This document shows positions 8,910 to 18,588 of a DNA stretch of 64,000 nt, in pieces. The stretch is taken from assembly GCA_000504425.1 (NCBI GenBank), contig KI632513.1, positions 3,515,964-3,579,963 on the forward strand. The letters run 5' to 3'. The notes beneath the pieces were generated by a model. It saw only the letters and a list, made by a program, of their open reading frames with translations. It made no database searches and was not told the origin of the DNA. The position numbers and the translations under genes are program-made. Position 1 is the first letter of the stretch, and every line of letters starts with the position of its first letter. This DNA comes from Rhodopseudomonas palustris JSC-3b. Its GTDB lineage: Bacteria > Pseudomonadota > Alphaproteobacteria > Rhizobiales > Xanthobacteraceae.

Positions 8910-9689
8910 GTGACTGAACGTGTGACGTTGATAACCGGCGCTTCCGCTGGAATCGGGACTGAGCTGGCGCGGGTATTTGCTGCAAATCGCCATCGTGTTG
9001 CGCTGGTCGCCCGGCGCGAGGAACGCCTCACCAAACTGGCCGAGGAGATCACCGCCGCCGGCGGCGCCGCGCCGCTGGTGATCGCCTGCGATCTGCAGCA
9101 GCCCAAAGCCGCTGACACGGTGGTGACGGCACTGGCCGAGGCCAATGTCGAAGTCGAATATCTGGTCAACAATGCCGGCTACGGCCTGTTTGGCCGGGCG
9201 ATCGAACTTGACCGCGAGGGCCAGCTCGGCATCGTCGATCTCAACAACCGCATGCTGACCGATCTGACGCTGCGCTTCGCCGATAGCGTCGTCAAACATC
9301 AGGGTGGCATTCTGAACGTGGCGTCGATTGCCGGCTTCCTGCCAGGGCCGGGCATGGCGGTGTACTATGCCTCCAAGGCGTTCGTGCTGTCGTTTACCGA
9401 GGCCATGCATGCCGAACTGGCCGGCAAGGGTGTGCGGGTCACCGCGCTCTGTCCCGGGCCGGTGCTGACCGAATTCCAGGATCGCGCCGGCTTTGAGCCG
9501 GGCTTCGATTCGGCGATTCTCAATGTCTCGGCCGCGGAAGTGGCGCGCCAGGGCTATGAGGGGCTGATGGCCAATAGGCGCACCGTGCTGCCTGGCATCG
9601 GCATCAAGATCGTGCCGGTGCTGCTGCGCATGTTCCCGCGCTGGTTCATCCTGAGCGGCGTCACCAAGTTTCAGCTCCGGCGGCGCTGA
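8910..9689 (+). CDS. Short-chain dehydrogenase/reductase
   Basis: A 259-residue classical SDR. The cofactor motif TGASAGIGTELA is near residue 9, NNAGYG near residue 88, a Ser before the active site, and YYASK (catalytic Tyr and Lys) near residue 151. Basic residues VARREER after beta-2 suggest NADP(H) preference. The start codon is GTG at 8910. It is closest in style to the DltE/YqjQ-like SDR group, whose substrates are mostly unknown. It stands alone and is followed by 200 bp without a gene. Confidence 0.88.
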   Translation: MTERVTLITGASAGIGTELARVFAANRHRVALVARREERLTKLAEEITAAGGAAPLVIACDLQQPKAADTVVTALAEANVEVEYLVNNAGYGLFGRAIELDREGQLGIVDLNNRMLTDLTLRFADSVVKHQGGILNVASIAGFLPGPGMAVYYASKAFVLSFTEAMHAELAGKGVRVTALCPGPVLTEFQDRAGFEPGFDSAILNVSAAEVARQGYEGLMANRRTVLPGIGIKIVPVLLRMFPRWFILSGVTKFQLRRR

Positions 9690-9907
9690 GCGCGGCCACG
9701 AGCGAATCGAGCGACGCCCATTGAACGGCGGTACGGGCGGCCGTTGCAGGACGGGACGTGCTGCGGAAGTCGCGCGGAGGAAGCGCGTGCCAAGGCGGAT
9801 TTAAAGAAGCGGCTGTGACGAAGCGGGGCGCGGTATTGATGTGTTGTCTGCGTTCGGGTGGGATGAATGCGCGATGGCTGACACCAGAACTGCCGCTTGC
9901 GGGAGTT

Positions 9908-9983
<76 letters not shown>

Positions 9984-10185
9984 TTAACGGCCGCGTCGGT
10001 GGGGCGAAGCGGCCTGCAGATGGCGCCATTTACAGTGCCCTCCCGCGCCAAGTCAAGGACGCATGACATGAGATTTTGCGGATTCACTTTAACCCGGTGG
10101 TTCCCTTGTTTGCCCTGGAGCGAACCGATATCTACGAGACAGCCAAGAATCCCGCGCCAAACCCCTCCGCGAGTTATTCCCCGCC

Positions 10186-10476
10186 ATGCAATCCATTCTC
10201 GATATTATTGAAACGATCCTCAACCTTTACATCTGGCTGTTGATCGCATCGGCGATCCTGTCCTGGCTGATCGCGTTCAACGTCGTGAACACGCGCAATC
10301 AGTTCGTGGCCACGGTGTCGGAGTTTCTGTATCGCATCACGGAGCCGGTGCTGGCGCCGATCCGCCGCATGCTGCCCAATCTCGGCGGCCTCGACATTTC
10401 GCCGATCGTGGTGATCCTGGGCATCATGTTCATCGAGAGCGTGATCGCGCGCTACATCCGGCCGAACGTTTTCTGA
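10186..10476 (+). CDS. YggT-family membrane protein
   Basis: A 96-residue protein with two hydrophobic segments (about 8-30 and 66-88) separated by the conserved block [20 protein letters not shown], the hallmark of the YggT family (PF02325). In many bacteria yggT lies next to yggU (DUF167), exactly as here, with the DUF167 gene starting 21 bp downstream and folD nine bases after that. The three genes are probably one transcript. YggT proteins are linked to osmotic or K+ handling and, in other phyla, to cell division and thylakoid biogenesis; the role here is not known. Confidence 0.92.
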   Translation: MQSILDIIETILNLYIWLLIASAILSWLIAFNVVNTRNQFVATVSEFLYRITEPVLAPIRRMLPNLGGLDISPIVVILGIMFIESVIARYIRPNVF

Positions 10477-10497
10477 TCGATCGGCGCTGAGCGAATC

Positions 10498-10821
10498 ATG
10501 GAAGCTTGGCGCTACTCGCCGCAGGGGATCAGCGTGGCGTTGCGGGTGACGCCGCGCGGCGGGCGCGACGACATTGATGGGCTGGAAACGCTGGCCAATG
10601 GCCGCACCGTGGTCAAAGTCCGGGTGCGGGCGATCGCCGAGGGCGGCGAGGCTAATCGCGCGGTGACCGAGCTGCTGGCGAAGGCGCTGGGCGTGCCAAA
10701 GCGCGCGGTGCGGCTGCTGTCAGGCGCCACCTCACGGCTGAAACAGGTTGCCGTCGATGGCAATCCCGAACAATTGGGCGCGGCGCTGCGCAAGCTGACC
10801 GCCACCCCGAGCACTGATTAA
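10498..10821 (+). CDS. DUF167 (YggU) family protein
   Basis: A 107-residue soluble protein with the DUF167 core: ISVALRVTPRGGRDDIDG at the start, then KVRVRAIAEGGEANRAVTELL and VRLLSGATSRLKQVAVDG. This corresponds to the YggU fold, whose biochemical role is unresolved. It lies between yggT and folD with short spacers, so translation from a common mRNA is likely. Length and motif spacing are normal. Confidence 0.92.
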   Translation: MEAWRYSPQGISVALRVTPRGGRDDIDGLETLANGRTVVKVRVRAIAEGGEANRAVTELLAKALGVPKRAVRLLSGATSRLKQVAVDGNPEQLGAALRKLTATPSTD

Positions 10822-10830
10822 GAGGACGAG

Positions 10831-11718
10831 ATGACCGCGCGGATTATTGATGGAAAAGTGATTTCAGCCGATGTGCGGGCCCGCGTCGCCGACGAGGTCA
10901 AGCGGCTGAAGGCCGAGCACGGCATTACCCCCGGTCTGGCGGTGGTGCTGGTCGGCAATGATCCCGCCTCGGAAGTCTATGTCCGCTCCAAGCACAAGCA
11001 GACCAACGAAGCCGGCATGGCCTCGTTCGAGCATCGGCTGCCGGCCGATGTGGCGCAGGACGAGCTGCTGGCGCTGATCAAGAAGCTGAACGCCGATCCG
11101 TCGGTGCACGGCATTCTGGTGCAATTGCCGCTGCCCAAGGGCCTCGATTCCACCGTGGTGATCGACGCGATCGACCCGGCCAAGGATGTCGATGGTCTCA
11201 ATCCGGTCAATGCCGGGCGGCTCGCCTCCGGCCTGTTCGCGCTGACGCCGTGCACGCCGCTCGGCTGCATCATCATGGCCAAGCAGGTGCACAATTCGCT
11301 CGAGGGCATGAATGCCATCGTGATCGGCCGCTCCAATCTGGTCGGCAAGCCGCTGGTGCAGCTGTTGCTCAACGAGAACGCCACGGTGACCATTGCCCAT
11401 TCGCGCAGCCGCGATCTGCCGGCGCTGTGCCGTCAGGCCGATCTGGTGTTCGCCGCGGTCGGCCGGCCGGAAATGGTCAAGGGCGACTGGATCAAGCCGG
11501 GCGCGACCGTGATCGATGTCGGCATCAACCGCACCCCGTCGCCCGATGGCGGCAAGGACAAGCTGGTTGGCGACGTCGCGTTCCATGAGGCCAAGGAAGT
11601 CGCCGGCGCCATCACCCCGGTGCCGGGCGGCGTCGGGCTGATGACGGTGGCCTGCCTGTTGGTCAACACCGTGCGCGCTGCCTGCGCCATTCACGGCCTG
11701 CCCAAGCCGGCGGTGTGA
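10831..11718 (+). CDS. folD: Bifunctional methylenetetrahydrofolate dehydrogenase/cyclohydrolase
   Basis: The 295-residue product interconverts 5,10-methylene-, 5,10-methenyl- and 10-formyl-tetrahydrofolate in the cytosol. Diagnostic segments are [14 protein letters not shown] (catalytic Lys near residue 56), [12 protein letters not shown] near 90-101, [13 protein letters not shown], the dinucleotide-binding [14 protein letters not shown] near 165-178, and [13 protein letters not shown] close to the C-terminus. AGAGGACGAG directly before the ATG acts as ribosome binding site. It is the last gene of the yggT-DUF167-folD group and is followed by the 113-bp repeat array. Confidence 0.97.
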   Translation: MTARIIDGKVISADVRARVADEVKRLKAEHGITPGLAVVLVGNDPASEVYVRSKHKQTNEAGMASFEHRLPADVAQDELLALIKKLNADPSVHGILVQLPLPKGLDSTVVIDAIDPAKDVDGLNPVNAGRLASGLFALTPCTPLGCIIMAKQVHNSLEGMNAIVIGRSNLVGKPLVQLLLNENATVTIAHSRSRDLPALCRQADLVFAAVGRPEMVKGDWIKPGATVIDVGINRTPSPDGGKDKLVGDVAFHEAKEVAGAITPVPGGVGLMTVACLLVNTVRAACAIHGLPKPAV

Positions 11719-11737
11719 TCGACGACGGGATTTTCCC

Positions 11738-12046
11738 CGTCATTGCGAGCGCAGCGAAGCAATCCAGTGCCATGCACTGATTTTGTGGATTGCTTCGTCG
11801 CTCCGCTCCTCGCAATGACGAAGACATGGTCTTTGAGCTCGGATTTTCCCCGTCATTGCGAGCGCAGCGAAGCAATCCAGGGCCGTGCACTGAGTTTGTG
11901 GATTGCTTCGTCGCTCCGCTCCTCGCAATGACGAGGACATGGTCTTTGAGCCCGGCTTTTCTCCGTCATTGCGAGCGCAGCGAGGCAATCCAGTGCCGAG
12001 CACTGAGTTTGTGGATTGCTTCGTCGCTCCGCTCCTCGCAATGACG
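11738..12046. repeat. Three tandem 113-bp palindromic repeat units
   Basis: Three near-identical hairpin units begin at 11738, 11851 and 11964, an exact 113-bp period. Each has an 83-bp palindromic body starting CGTCATTGCGAGCGCAGCG, with GCAATCCAG and CTGGATTGC-like arms around a CACTGA loop, and ending CTCCTCGCAATGACG; a 30-bp spacer with ACATGGTCTTTGAG separates units. The element lies between folD and the convergent M20 peptidase gene. Such CATTGCGAG palindromes are common intergenic repeats of Rhodopseudomonas and Bradyrhizobium genomes. Short frames inside it are not genes. Confidence 0.9.
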
Positions 12047-12069
12047 AGGGGATAGAGCTTGCGTCGGAC

Positions 12070-13551
12070 TTAACCCGCCGTCGTTTGCAGCAGCCGCTGA
12101 TAGAAGCGGATCATGTCGGCGTAGTTGGTGATGCTGAGCCGCTCATTGGTGCCGTGAAAGCGTTTCAGGTCCTCGCCGGTGGCGCGCACCGGCGAAAACC
12201 GGAACACGCTGTCGGCGATCGCTGAAAAATGCCGCGAGTCGGTGGCGGCGACCATCAGCCCCGGCGCCACCACCACATCGGGAAACACTTCGCGGATGGT
12301 GCGGTTCAGCGCCTGAAACGCCGCGCTGTCGGTGGCGGACACCGGCGGCGGATCGAAATTGCCCGGAAAGCCGCTGATCGCGATCTTGTCGTTGCCGATG
12401 GTGCTGCGGACATGGTCGGTGACGCTGCCGATGGTGTCGCCGGGCAGCAGCCGGAAATTCACCGCAGCTTCGGCGATCCCCGGCAGCACATTGTCTTTCT
12501 CGCCGGCGTTGAACACGGTCAGCGCCGTGGTGGTGCGCAGATTGGCCTCGATCGCCGCGCTTTTGGCGAGTTCGCGCATCAGCAGCGGCTTGAACAGCCA
12601 CAGATTGGACAGCACCACGCGGTTGGCAAGGCTCATCTCCGGTGCCAGCGTCGCGAACATCTCGGCGGCGGTGCCGCGCAACTGCATCGGCAGCCGGTTG
12701 TCCTCCAGATGGGTCAACGCCGCTGCCAGCATGCCGATCGCGGTCTCGCGCGGCGGCATCGCCGAATGACCGGGCGTGGCGCGCGCGGTCAGCATCAACG
12801 TCGCATAGCCTTTTTCGGCGACGCCGATCAGCGCCGCCGGCTGCGACAGCCCTTTCATGATGCCATCGGTGATCAGCAGCCCCTCGTCGAGCACGAACTC
12901 CAGTTTGACGCCGCGGCTGGCCAGCAGCTCGACGATCGCCTTGGCGCCGCGCAGCCCCGACACTTCCTCGTCATGGCCGAACGCGAAATAGATGGTGCGC
13001 TTGGGGCGAAAGCCCGCCTTGGCGAGCGCCTCGGCGGCTTCCATGATCGCGTACAGATTGCCCTTGTCGTCCCAGGAGCCGCGGCCCCAGACAAAACCGT
13101 CGGCGATCACGCCGTCGAAGGGCGGGTGGCTCCAATCGGCCTCGGTCTTTGGCGCGATCGGCACCACGTCCTGATGCGCGAGCAGTGCGATCGGCTTGGC
13201 GGCGGGATCGCTGCCCTGCCAAGCGTATAGCAGGCTGTATTGGCCGACGATCTCGCGGCTTGAGGCGGCATGAAACGCCGGAAAGCTCGCGGCAAGATGG
13301 GCGTGCAGCGCCTTGAGCGGCTCGGCGGCCTGATCGGGATTGAGGAAATTCGAGATGGTTTTGAAGCGGATCGCCTCGGAGAGCCGCTGCGCGGCGCCGG
13401 CCTGGTCGATCGGCTGCGGCGGCAATGGTGCCACCTGCAATTGGCGCGAGCCGTGGCTCAGCGTGTTGTAGGCGAGCACGCCCGCCAGAACAGTGATGCC
13501 GAGGAGCAGTGATACGACGACCTTGCGGAGGATCCGTAGCAGTCGTCGCAT
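12070..13551 (-). CDS. M20-family membrane-anchored metallopeptidase
   Basis: A 493-residue protein with an N-terminal hydrophobic anchor (about 10-29) and a complete M20/M25/M40 catalytic region. Zinc-site motifs visible in order are ALLAHQDVVP (His, Asp), GRGSWDDKG (bridging Asp), FGHDEEVSG (Glu pair), and a C-terminal DSRHFS (His). A dimerisation insert with TARATPGHSAMPP is present. Its length and the layout resemble PM20D1/carboxypeptidase-S-like members, which act on N-acyl amino acids, but a di- or tripeptidase role is equally possible. It reads toward folD, and the repeat array fills the gap. The gene is followed upstream by ppa in the same direction. Confidence 0.88.
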   Translation of the reverse strand: MRRLLRILRKVVVSLLLGITVLAGVLAYNTLSHGSRQLQVAPLPPQPIDQAGAAQRLSEAIRFKTISNFLNPDQAAEPLKALHAHLAASFPAFHAASSREIVGQYSLLYAWQGSDPAAKPIALLAHQDVVPIAPKTEADWSHPPFDGVIADGFVWGRGSWDDKGNLYAIMEAAEALAKAGFRPKRTIYFAFGHDEEVSGLRGAKAIVELLASRGVKLEFVLDEGLLITDGIMKGLSQPAALIGVAEKGYATLMLTARATPGHSAMPPRETAIGMLAAALTHLEDNRLPMQLRGTAAEMFATLAPEMSLANRVVLSNLWLFKPLLMRELAKSAAIEANLRTTTALTVFNAGEKDNVLPGIAEAAVNFRLLPGDTIGSVTDHVRSTIGNDKIAISGFPGNFDPPPVSATDSAAFQALNRTIREVFPDVVVAPGLMVAATDSRHFSAIADSVFRFSPVRATGEDLKRFHGTNERLSITNYADMIRFYQRLLQTTAG

Positions 13552-13583
13552 CGCTGTCTCCTAGCGGCTTGTCTCCAGAGGCC

Positions 13584-14120
13584 TTATTCCTTGGCGGCCT
13601 TGGCGCGCTCGATCCCTTCCAGGATCAGCTTGTGCGCTTCGTCGGCGCCGCCCCAGCGCAGCACCTTGACCCACTTGCCGGGCTCAAGGTCCTTGTAGTG
13701 CTCGAAGAAGTGCTGGATCTGGCTCAGCGTGATGTCCGGCATGTCGGAATAGGTCCGAATCCGGTCATAGCGGCGGGTCAGGTCGGACGACGGCACCGCG
13801 AGGATCTTCTCGTCGTGGCCAGCCTCGTCGCTCATATACAGCACGCCGACCGGACGCACGCTCATCACGGCGCCGGGAATGATGGCGCGGGTGTTGGCGA
13901 CCAGCACGTCGCACGGGTCACCGTCATCGGACAGCGTGTGCGGGATGAAGCCGTAATTCCCCGGATAATGCATCGAGGTATACAGGAACCGATCGACCAC
14001 CAGCGTTCCCGCGGCCTTGTCCATCTCGTACTTGATTGGCTCGCCACCGACGGGAACTTCAATGATCACATTGACGTCATACGGCGGATTGACGCCAATC
14101 GACACTGCGTCGATGCGCAT
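13584..14120 (-). CDS. ppa: Inorganic pyrophosphatase, family I
   Basis: A 178-residue product hydrolysing pyrophosphate to two phosphates in the cytosol. It has the soluble family I signature [10 protein letters not shown] (metal-binding Asp residues) near residue 63, the substrate-binding KYEMDK and [18 protein letters not shown] segments, and EKILAVP further on. GGAG lies six bases before the ATG at 14120, which supports this start over longer frames. Length agrees with hexameric bacterial enzymes. It shares direction with the downstream M20 peptidase gene, 32 bp away. Confidence 0.97.
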   Translation of the reverse strand: MRIDAVSIGVNPPYDVNVIIEVPVGGEPIKYEMDKAAGTLVVDRFLYTSMHYPGNYGFIPHTLSDDGDPCDVLVANTRAIIPGAVMSVRPVGVLYMSDEAGHDEKILAVPSSDLTRRYDRIRTYSDMPDITLSQIQHFFEHYKDLEPGKWVKVLRWGGADEAHKLILEGIERAKAAKE

Positions 14121-14141
14121 CGAAATCTCCAGACTGATTGA

Positions 14142-14158
14142 GGGTAGTGTGACTACCC
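14142..14158. promoter_or_regulatory. Perfect 7-bp inverted repeat upstream of ppa
   Basis: GGGTAGT and ACTACCC are separated by three bases and lie 22 bp ahead of the ppa start codon. No T-run follows on either strand, which makes a regulator-binding site or weak hairpin in the ppa leader more likely than an intrinsic terminator. Function is inferred from symmetry alone. Confidence 0.3.
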
Positions 14159-14196
14159 AATAGCCGCTACCGCGCGGTTCCGCCAGCCTGAAAGCT

Positions 14197-14706
14197 TCAG
14201 TTGGTCCAAGCGAACGCGACTTTGTCCAGCGACTTCGGTCCAAACCGCTCCGAGGAACGCGCCACCATGCGGCCGCCAAGGTTGCGATAGAACTCGGTGG
14301 CGGGCTCGTTGTCGGACAGCGCCCAGATCACCAGCGTCTTCAGGCCGCTCTGCATCAGGTCGCGCTTGGCGGCGGCGAACAGCCGGCGGCCAAAGCCGAG
14401 ACCCTGAAATTCCGGGCGCAGATACAGCTCGTAGATTTCGCCGTCGAATTGCAGGCTGCGGGCGCGGTTGCGGCCGTAATTGGCGTAGCCGGCCACCTGA
14501 TCGCCGAAGCACAATACACTGACCCGGCTGCCCTTGCGGATCGCCGAGTCCCACCACGCTGGACCGCGCCGATTGATCAGCCGCTCCAGCTCAGCGCCAG
14601 GAATGATGCCTTGGTACGCAGAGCGCCAGGCTTCGTCATGCGTCGCGGCGACTGCGGCTGCATCCGCAGTTCTGGCCGGTCGGACCTCGATCAACGTCGT
14701 GCTCAT
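14197..14706 (-). CDS. GNAT-family N-acetyltransferase
   Basis: A 169-residue single-domain [35 protein letters not shown] at the start is the usual beta-1/alpha-1 region, [21 protein letters not shown] near residues 93-113 carries the acetyl-CoA pyrophosphate-binding Q/R-x-x-G-x-G motif, and [13 protein letters not shown] is the later conserved helix. The start at 14706 is the ATG giving a normal N-terminus; two residues upstream lack support. The substrate is unknown. Confidence 0.85.
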   Translation of the reverse strand: MSTTLIEVRPARTADAAAVAATHDEAWRSAYQGIIPGAELERLINRRGPAWWDSAIRKGSRVSVLCFGDQVAGYANYGRNRARSLQFDGEIYELYLRPEFQGLGFGRRLFAAAKRDLMQSGLKTLVIWALSDNEPATEFYRNLGGRMVARSSERFGPKSLDKVAFAWTN

Positions 14707-15115
14707 GACGCCAATCAAAGCAAGTCAGCGGCCCGCCTTCAAGGTCCATCGTTAATTATCGGTTAACGTGTGGATTCTCAGCATCACCGCGGCGCGAATT
14801 GTATCGAAACCGGACAACACACGTCGCGCGCGGCGCGAAGCTGTGCCGATCTGCGCCGGAAATCAGCAGCGGATCGCCGATCAGTTGCGGGCCGCGCTGC
14901 ACGCGAGCGCGCGCGTTACGGCGACGCGAAGGAAAATTCGCGAATCGCGGCACTGTGCGGCGGCGCGTGGCCGCCATCACTGCGGGCAAAAACGCGCAAA
15001 GCCAAAAGCGCAAAACTGGCGCGCGCAGCCGCGCTGCGCCGCGATGCGCAACTAACAGCGCGCTGGTGCAGTTTTGCGTGCCGCCCGCTTGCGCGGCCGC
15101 GGCACGCAAAGCCGG
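14707..15115. other. Gene-free interval between GNAT and quinone oxidoreductase genes
   Basis: About 400 bp upstream of the GNAT gene and downstream of the quinone oxidoreductase gene. Several overlapping short frames are open on both strands, but they are arginine-, alanine- and cysteine-rich in all frames, have no ribosome binding sites and no domain signal. The right half (14980-15115) has recurring GCGCAAA and TGCGCAA words. A non-coding RNA cannot be excluded, but nothing here supports one specifically. Confidence 0.4.
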
Positions 15116-16090
15116 TCACGGATGCAGGATCACCTTGCCCATCGCCTGGCGACCAGCCAGCACTTTGAGCGCATCGGCGGTTTGCGCGAGCGGGAAGGTG
15201 CGGTCGACATGCGACGAAATTTTGCCCTCGGCCGCCCATTGCACCAGCCGTTCGAGATTGGCGCGATTTTTCTGCGGGTTGAGATTGGCGAACGCGCCCC
15301 AGAACACGCCGCGAATGTCGCAGCCTTTCAGCAGTGCCAAATTGAGCGGCATTTTCGGGATGTCGCCGGCGGCAAAGCCGATCACCAGAAAGCGGCCTTC
15401 CCAGGCGATCGAGCGTAGCGCCGCCTCGGCATAGGGGCCGCCGACCGGATCGAACACGATATTGACGCCCTTGCCGCCGGTGAGCTGTTTGAGTCCATCT
15501 TTCAGGTCGTCTCTGGCGTAGTTCAGCGTCAGCTCGGCGCCGTGCTGCTTGGCAAATTCCAGCTTCTCATCGGAGGACGCGCAGGCGATCACCTTGAGCC
15601 CGAGTTCTTTGCCGATTTCGCAGGCCGCAAGGCCGGTGCCGCCGGCCGCGCCGAGCACCGCCAGCGTCTCGCCGGGCTTCGGGCTGGCGCGGTCCTCGAG
15701 CGCATGCAGCGCGGTGCCGTAGGTGATGATGATGCCGCTGGCGCGGTCGAAATCGAGCGTATCGGGGATTTTGATGATGGCGGCGGCCGGCAGCGCGATC
15801 TTCTCGCGCGCGCCGTTGTAGCCGCACGACGCCACCACCCGGTCGCCGGGCTTGAGGCTGGTGACGCCATCGCCGACCGATTCGATCACGCCCGCGACTT
15901 CCGCGGCCGGCGAGAATGGGAACGGCGGTTTGATCTGATACTTGCCCTGGATCATCAGCAGGTCGAAGAAGTTCAACGCTGCCGCCTTGATCGCGATCAC
16001 TGCTTCGCCGGGGCCGGCGACCGGATCGGGAACCTCCGTGAGCACGAGGTCGTCGGGGCCGCAATACTGGGAGCAGAGAATCGCCTTCAT
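15116..16090 (-). CDS. NADPH:quinone oxidoreductase-like (MDR superfamily)
   Basis: A 324-residue medium-chain dehydrogenase/reductase. ALNFFDLLMIQGKYQ near residues 38-52 and PAAEVAGVIESVGDGV are the zeta-crystallin/QOR signatures; AVLGAAGGTGLAACEIGKELG near 143-163 is the nucleotide-binding glycine motif. Structural-zinc cysteines of alcohol dehydrogenases are absent, as expected for QOR enzymes. Substrate may be quinones or alpha,beta-unsaturated carbonyls. The ATG at 16090 matches the usual MKAI start. The gene is monocistronic and divergent from the IalB-like gene. Confidence 0.9.
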   Translation of the reverse strand: MKAILCSQYCGPDDLVLTEVPDPVAGPGEAVIAIKAAALNFFDLLMIQGKYQIKPPFPFSPAAEVAGVIESVGDGVTSLKPGDRVVASCGYNGAREKIALPAAAIIKIPDTLDFDRASGIIITYGTALHALEDRASPKPGETLAVLGAAGGTGLAACEIGKELGLKVIACASSDEKLEFAKQHGAELTLNYARDDLKDGLKQLTGGKGVNIVFDPVGGPYAEAALRSIAWEGRFLVIGFAAGDIPKMPLNLALLKGCDIRGVFWGAFANLNPQKNRANLERLVQWAAEGKISSHVDRTFPLAQTADALKVLAGRQAMGKVILHP

Positions 16091-16388
16091 GAATCCACCC
16101 GCATGTTTTTTCTTGGTCTTCTGTTTGTGCCGGATTTGCCGGCCAAGGACAATTGTCTTCGGCGCCGCCGCCCGCCACTGGGAAGGCGCTAAAAGCTTGT
16201 GAGATCAATGATTTTCCACCCGGCAAAATAACGCCGCGCGATCGCTCGCCGGGCCGCGGCACCTTGGCCACAACGCATGAGCCATGACCATCCGCCGTCT
16301 TTGCAGAATCGCCCGAGGCGGTTATTGCAGGCGGGGTCGCTGCGGCCCGGGCCATTATGCAGTCACATTCATGGGGGACGAGGCTGGC
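16091..16388. other. Divergent intergenic region
   Basis: Roughly 300 bp between the divergent quinone oxidoreductase and IalB-like genes. It should hold both promoters. An in-frame extension of the IalB gene back to 16284 is open but precedes the signal peptide and is not believed to be translated. No repeat or clear operator was recognised. Confidence 0.4.
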
Positions 16389-16967
16389 ATGTACGTGCGG
16401 CGCATGATGTTGGGACTTTCGATCTGCGGATTGCTGTGTGGGGCATCGAACCTCGCGCTGGCGCAGTCGGCTGCGAAGGGTGCCAAGAACGCGCCGGCGG
16501 CGCCGGGCAGTGGCGGCGCCGAGCCGCAATTGATCGGCCAGTTCGGCACCTGGGGCGCCTATGTCGCCAATCCGAACGGCAGGAAGGTCTGCTTCGCGCT
16601 GGCCAAGCCGTCCTCGTCCAAGACCAATCCGCCGAACCGGCCGCGTGACCCGGCCTATGTGTTCATCTCGACCCGGCCGGCCGAAAAGGTCGTGAACGAG
16701 GTGTCGGTGATGATCGGCTACACGCTCAAGCCGGGCTCGGAAGGCTCGCTCGAAGTCGGTGGCTCGAGCTATGCGATGTACACCCAGGGCGACGGGCTGT
16801 GGATCAAGAACGCCGCCGATGAGGAACGCATGGTCGAGGCGATGCGCCGCGCCGGCGATCTGGTGGTGAAGGGCACCTCCAGCAAGGGCACCCAGAGCAT
16901 CGACACCTTCTCGCTCAAGGGCTTGGCCCAGGCTTTGGACCGGCTGTCCCAGGATTGCCGCCGCTGA
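16389..16967 (+). CDS. Invasion-associated locus B (IalB) family protein
   Basis: A secreted protein of 192 residues. The signal peptide is MYVRRMMLGLSICGLLCGAS ending at ALAQ; the mature part has the IalB layout with GQFGTWGAYVANPNGRKVCFALAKP, YVFISTRPAEKV and a C-terminal GLAQALDRLSQDC. Two Cys (near residues 76 and 190) could form the family disulfide. IalB proteins are periplasmic or outer-membrane-associated; in Bartonella one member affects erythrocyte invasion, but in free-living relatives the role is unknown. The ATG at 16389 is preferred over 16371 because a GACGAGG lies seven bases ahead. rlmN follows. Confidence 0.88.
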   Translation: MYVRRMMLGLSICGLLCGASNLALAQSAAKGAKNAPAAPGSGGAEPQLIGQFGTWGAYVANPNGRKVCFALAKPSSSKTNPPNRPRDPAYVFISTRPAEKVVNEVSVMIGYTLKPGSEGSLEVGGSSYAMYTQGDGLWIKNAADEERMVEAMRRAGDLVVKGTSSKGTQSIDTFSLKGLAQALDRLSQDCRR

Positions 16968-17213
16968 GGATACCCAGCGCCGGCGGCCGATCATGGGCCG
17001 CGGGCGCATTTCCCGGCTTTGCAGGGGCGGCGGAAACGCCTATCTGAAGCAGCATCGGGCGCCGGTCGCGCTCTTTTTGACCTCCATGGCGCACTGCTCG
17101 GTTGCGGGCGTGTCGGAACCAGGAGGCCGGATTATCGCTCCTTCGTCGCTCAGACGGGGCCGGATCGCGGCCGCTGGGCATGAGGGCGTTGCTTGCCAGA
17201 CCCACGGGATGCC

Positions 17214-18422
17214 ATGACCCTCGCTGCCGCCGCTGCTCTCGAAAAGACCGCTCAGGAAAGTTATGTCGAGCTCGCCAAGCCGTCGCTGATCGGCCTGTCG
17301 CGCGCCGAGCTGATGCAGCGCCTGGAAGGGATCGGCGTGCCGCCGTCGCAGCGCAAGATGCGCGCGCAGCAGCTCTGGCACTGGATCTATGTGCGCGGCG
17401 TCACCCAGTTCGCGGACATGACCAGCATCTCCAAGGAGCTGCGCGGCCAGCTCGCCGAGCATTTCACGGTCGATCGTCCCGAGGTGGTCGCCGAGCAGAT
17501 TTCCGCGGACGGCACACGCAAATGGCTGCTGCGGCTGCCGAGCGGGCTGGCCGGCGAGCGCGCCCATGAAATCGAGTGCGTTTACATCCCGGAGACCGAT
17601 CGCGGCACGCTGTGCCTGTCGAGCCAGGTCGGCTGCACGCTCAATTGCGCGTTCTGTCACACCGGCACCCAGAAGCTGGTGCGCAACCTGACCGCCGGCG
17701 AAATCGTCGGCCAGGTGATGGTGGCCAAGGATCGGCTCGGCGATTGGCCGCTGGCGCTCGATGCCGAGAAGAAGGACGGCAGCAACCGGCTTGTCACCAA
17801 CATCGTGATGATGGGCATGGGCGAGCCGCTCTACAATTTCGACGCGGTACGCGACGCGCTGCTGGTGGTGTCCGACAATGAGGGCATCGGACTGTCGCGG
17901 CGCCGGATCACGCTGTCGACCTCGGGCGTGGTGCCGAACATCGTGCGCGCTGGCGAGGAAATCGGCGTGATGCTGGCGATCTCGCTGCACGCGGTGCGCG
18001 ATGAGCTGCGCGACGTGCTGGTGCCGCTCAACCGCAAATATCCGCTCAAGGACGTGCTGCAGGCCTGCCGCGATTATCCCGGCGCCTCCAATGCCCGGCG
18101 CATCACCTTCGAATACGTGATGCTGAAGGGCGTCAACGACTCGCTCGACGATGCCAAGCTGCTGGTCAAGCTGCTCAAGGGCATTCCGGCCAAGATCAAT
18201 CTGATCCCGTTCAATCCCTGGCCGGGCAGCGCCTATCAGTGCTCGGATTGGGATCAGATCGAGCGCTTCTCGGAATACATCTTCAACGCCGGCTATTCCT
18301 CGCCGGTGCGCACGCCGCGCGGCCGCGACATTCTGGCGGCCTGCGGCCAGCTGAAATCCGAGACTGAAAAACTGTCGGCACGCGAGCGCGAGGCGCTGCG
18401 CGCCATGGCGCTCACGGATTGA
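17214..18422 (+). CDS. rlmN: Dual-specificity 23S rRNA/tRNA (adenine-C2) methyltransferase
   Basis: The 402-residue radical-SAM enzyme methylates C2 of A2503 in 23S rRNA and A37 in some tRNAs. The N-terminal helical domain contains [20 protein letters not shown]; the iron-sulfur cluster motif CTLNCAFC is at C141, C145 and C148; [11 protein letters not shown] near the end holds C377, the residue that forms the methyl-Cys intermediate (the second Cys being near 377 with its partner upstream). Segments VMMGMGEPL and LAISLHAV are also family-specific. ATG at 17214 gives the conventional start. The gene stands 246 bp after the IalB-like gene. Confidence 0.97.
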   Translation: MTLAAAAALEKTAQESYVELAKPSLIGLSRAELMQRLEGIGVPPSQRKMRAQQLWHWIYVRGVTQFADMTSISKELRGQLAEHFTVDRPEVVAEQISADGTRKWLLRLPSGLAGERAHEIECVYIPETDRGTLCLSSQVGCTLNCAFCHTGTQKLVRNLTAGEIVGQVMVAKDRLGDWPLALDAEKKDGSNRLVTNIVMMGMGEPLYNFDAVRDALLVVSDNEGIGLSRRRITLSTSGVVPNIVRAGEEIGVMLAISLHAVRDELRDVLVPLNRKYPLKDVLQACRDYPGASNARRITFEYVMLKGVNDSLDDAKLLVKLLKGIPAKINLIPFNPWPGSAYQCSDWDQIERFSEYIFNAGYSSPVRTPRGRDILAACGQLKSETEKLSAREREALRAMALTD

Positions 18423-18588
18423 TGGCGATGACATCGTTGTCCGGCACGGTCAGTGCCGCCGCTGCCGGTGGCAGGTCGGCGGGCGCAGGTTTTCCCTCCC
18501 CGCGCCACTTCACTGCGCTCCGTGTGGGGAGGGGAGATGCCCTCGCGCTGCGACGGACCGTCGGGCGTTTCAATGGACGAATCCCAAC

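Noticed and set aside
11738..12046. CRISPR-like array
   Set aside because: Units are long palindromes with nearly identical spacers at a fixed 113-bp period; CRISPR repeats are 24-40 bp with unique spacers, and no cas genes are present.
14768..15168. Short basic protein or structural RNA
   Set aside because: Several overlapping frames are equally open with arginine-rich composition; there is no ribosome binding site, no conserved motif and no structural RNA hallmark.
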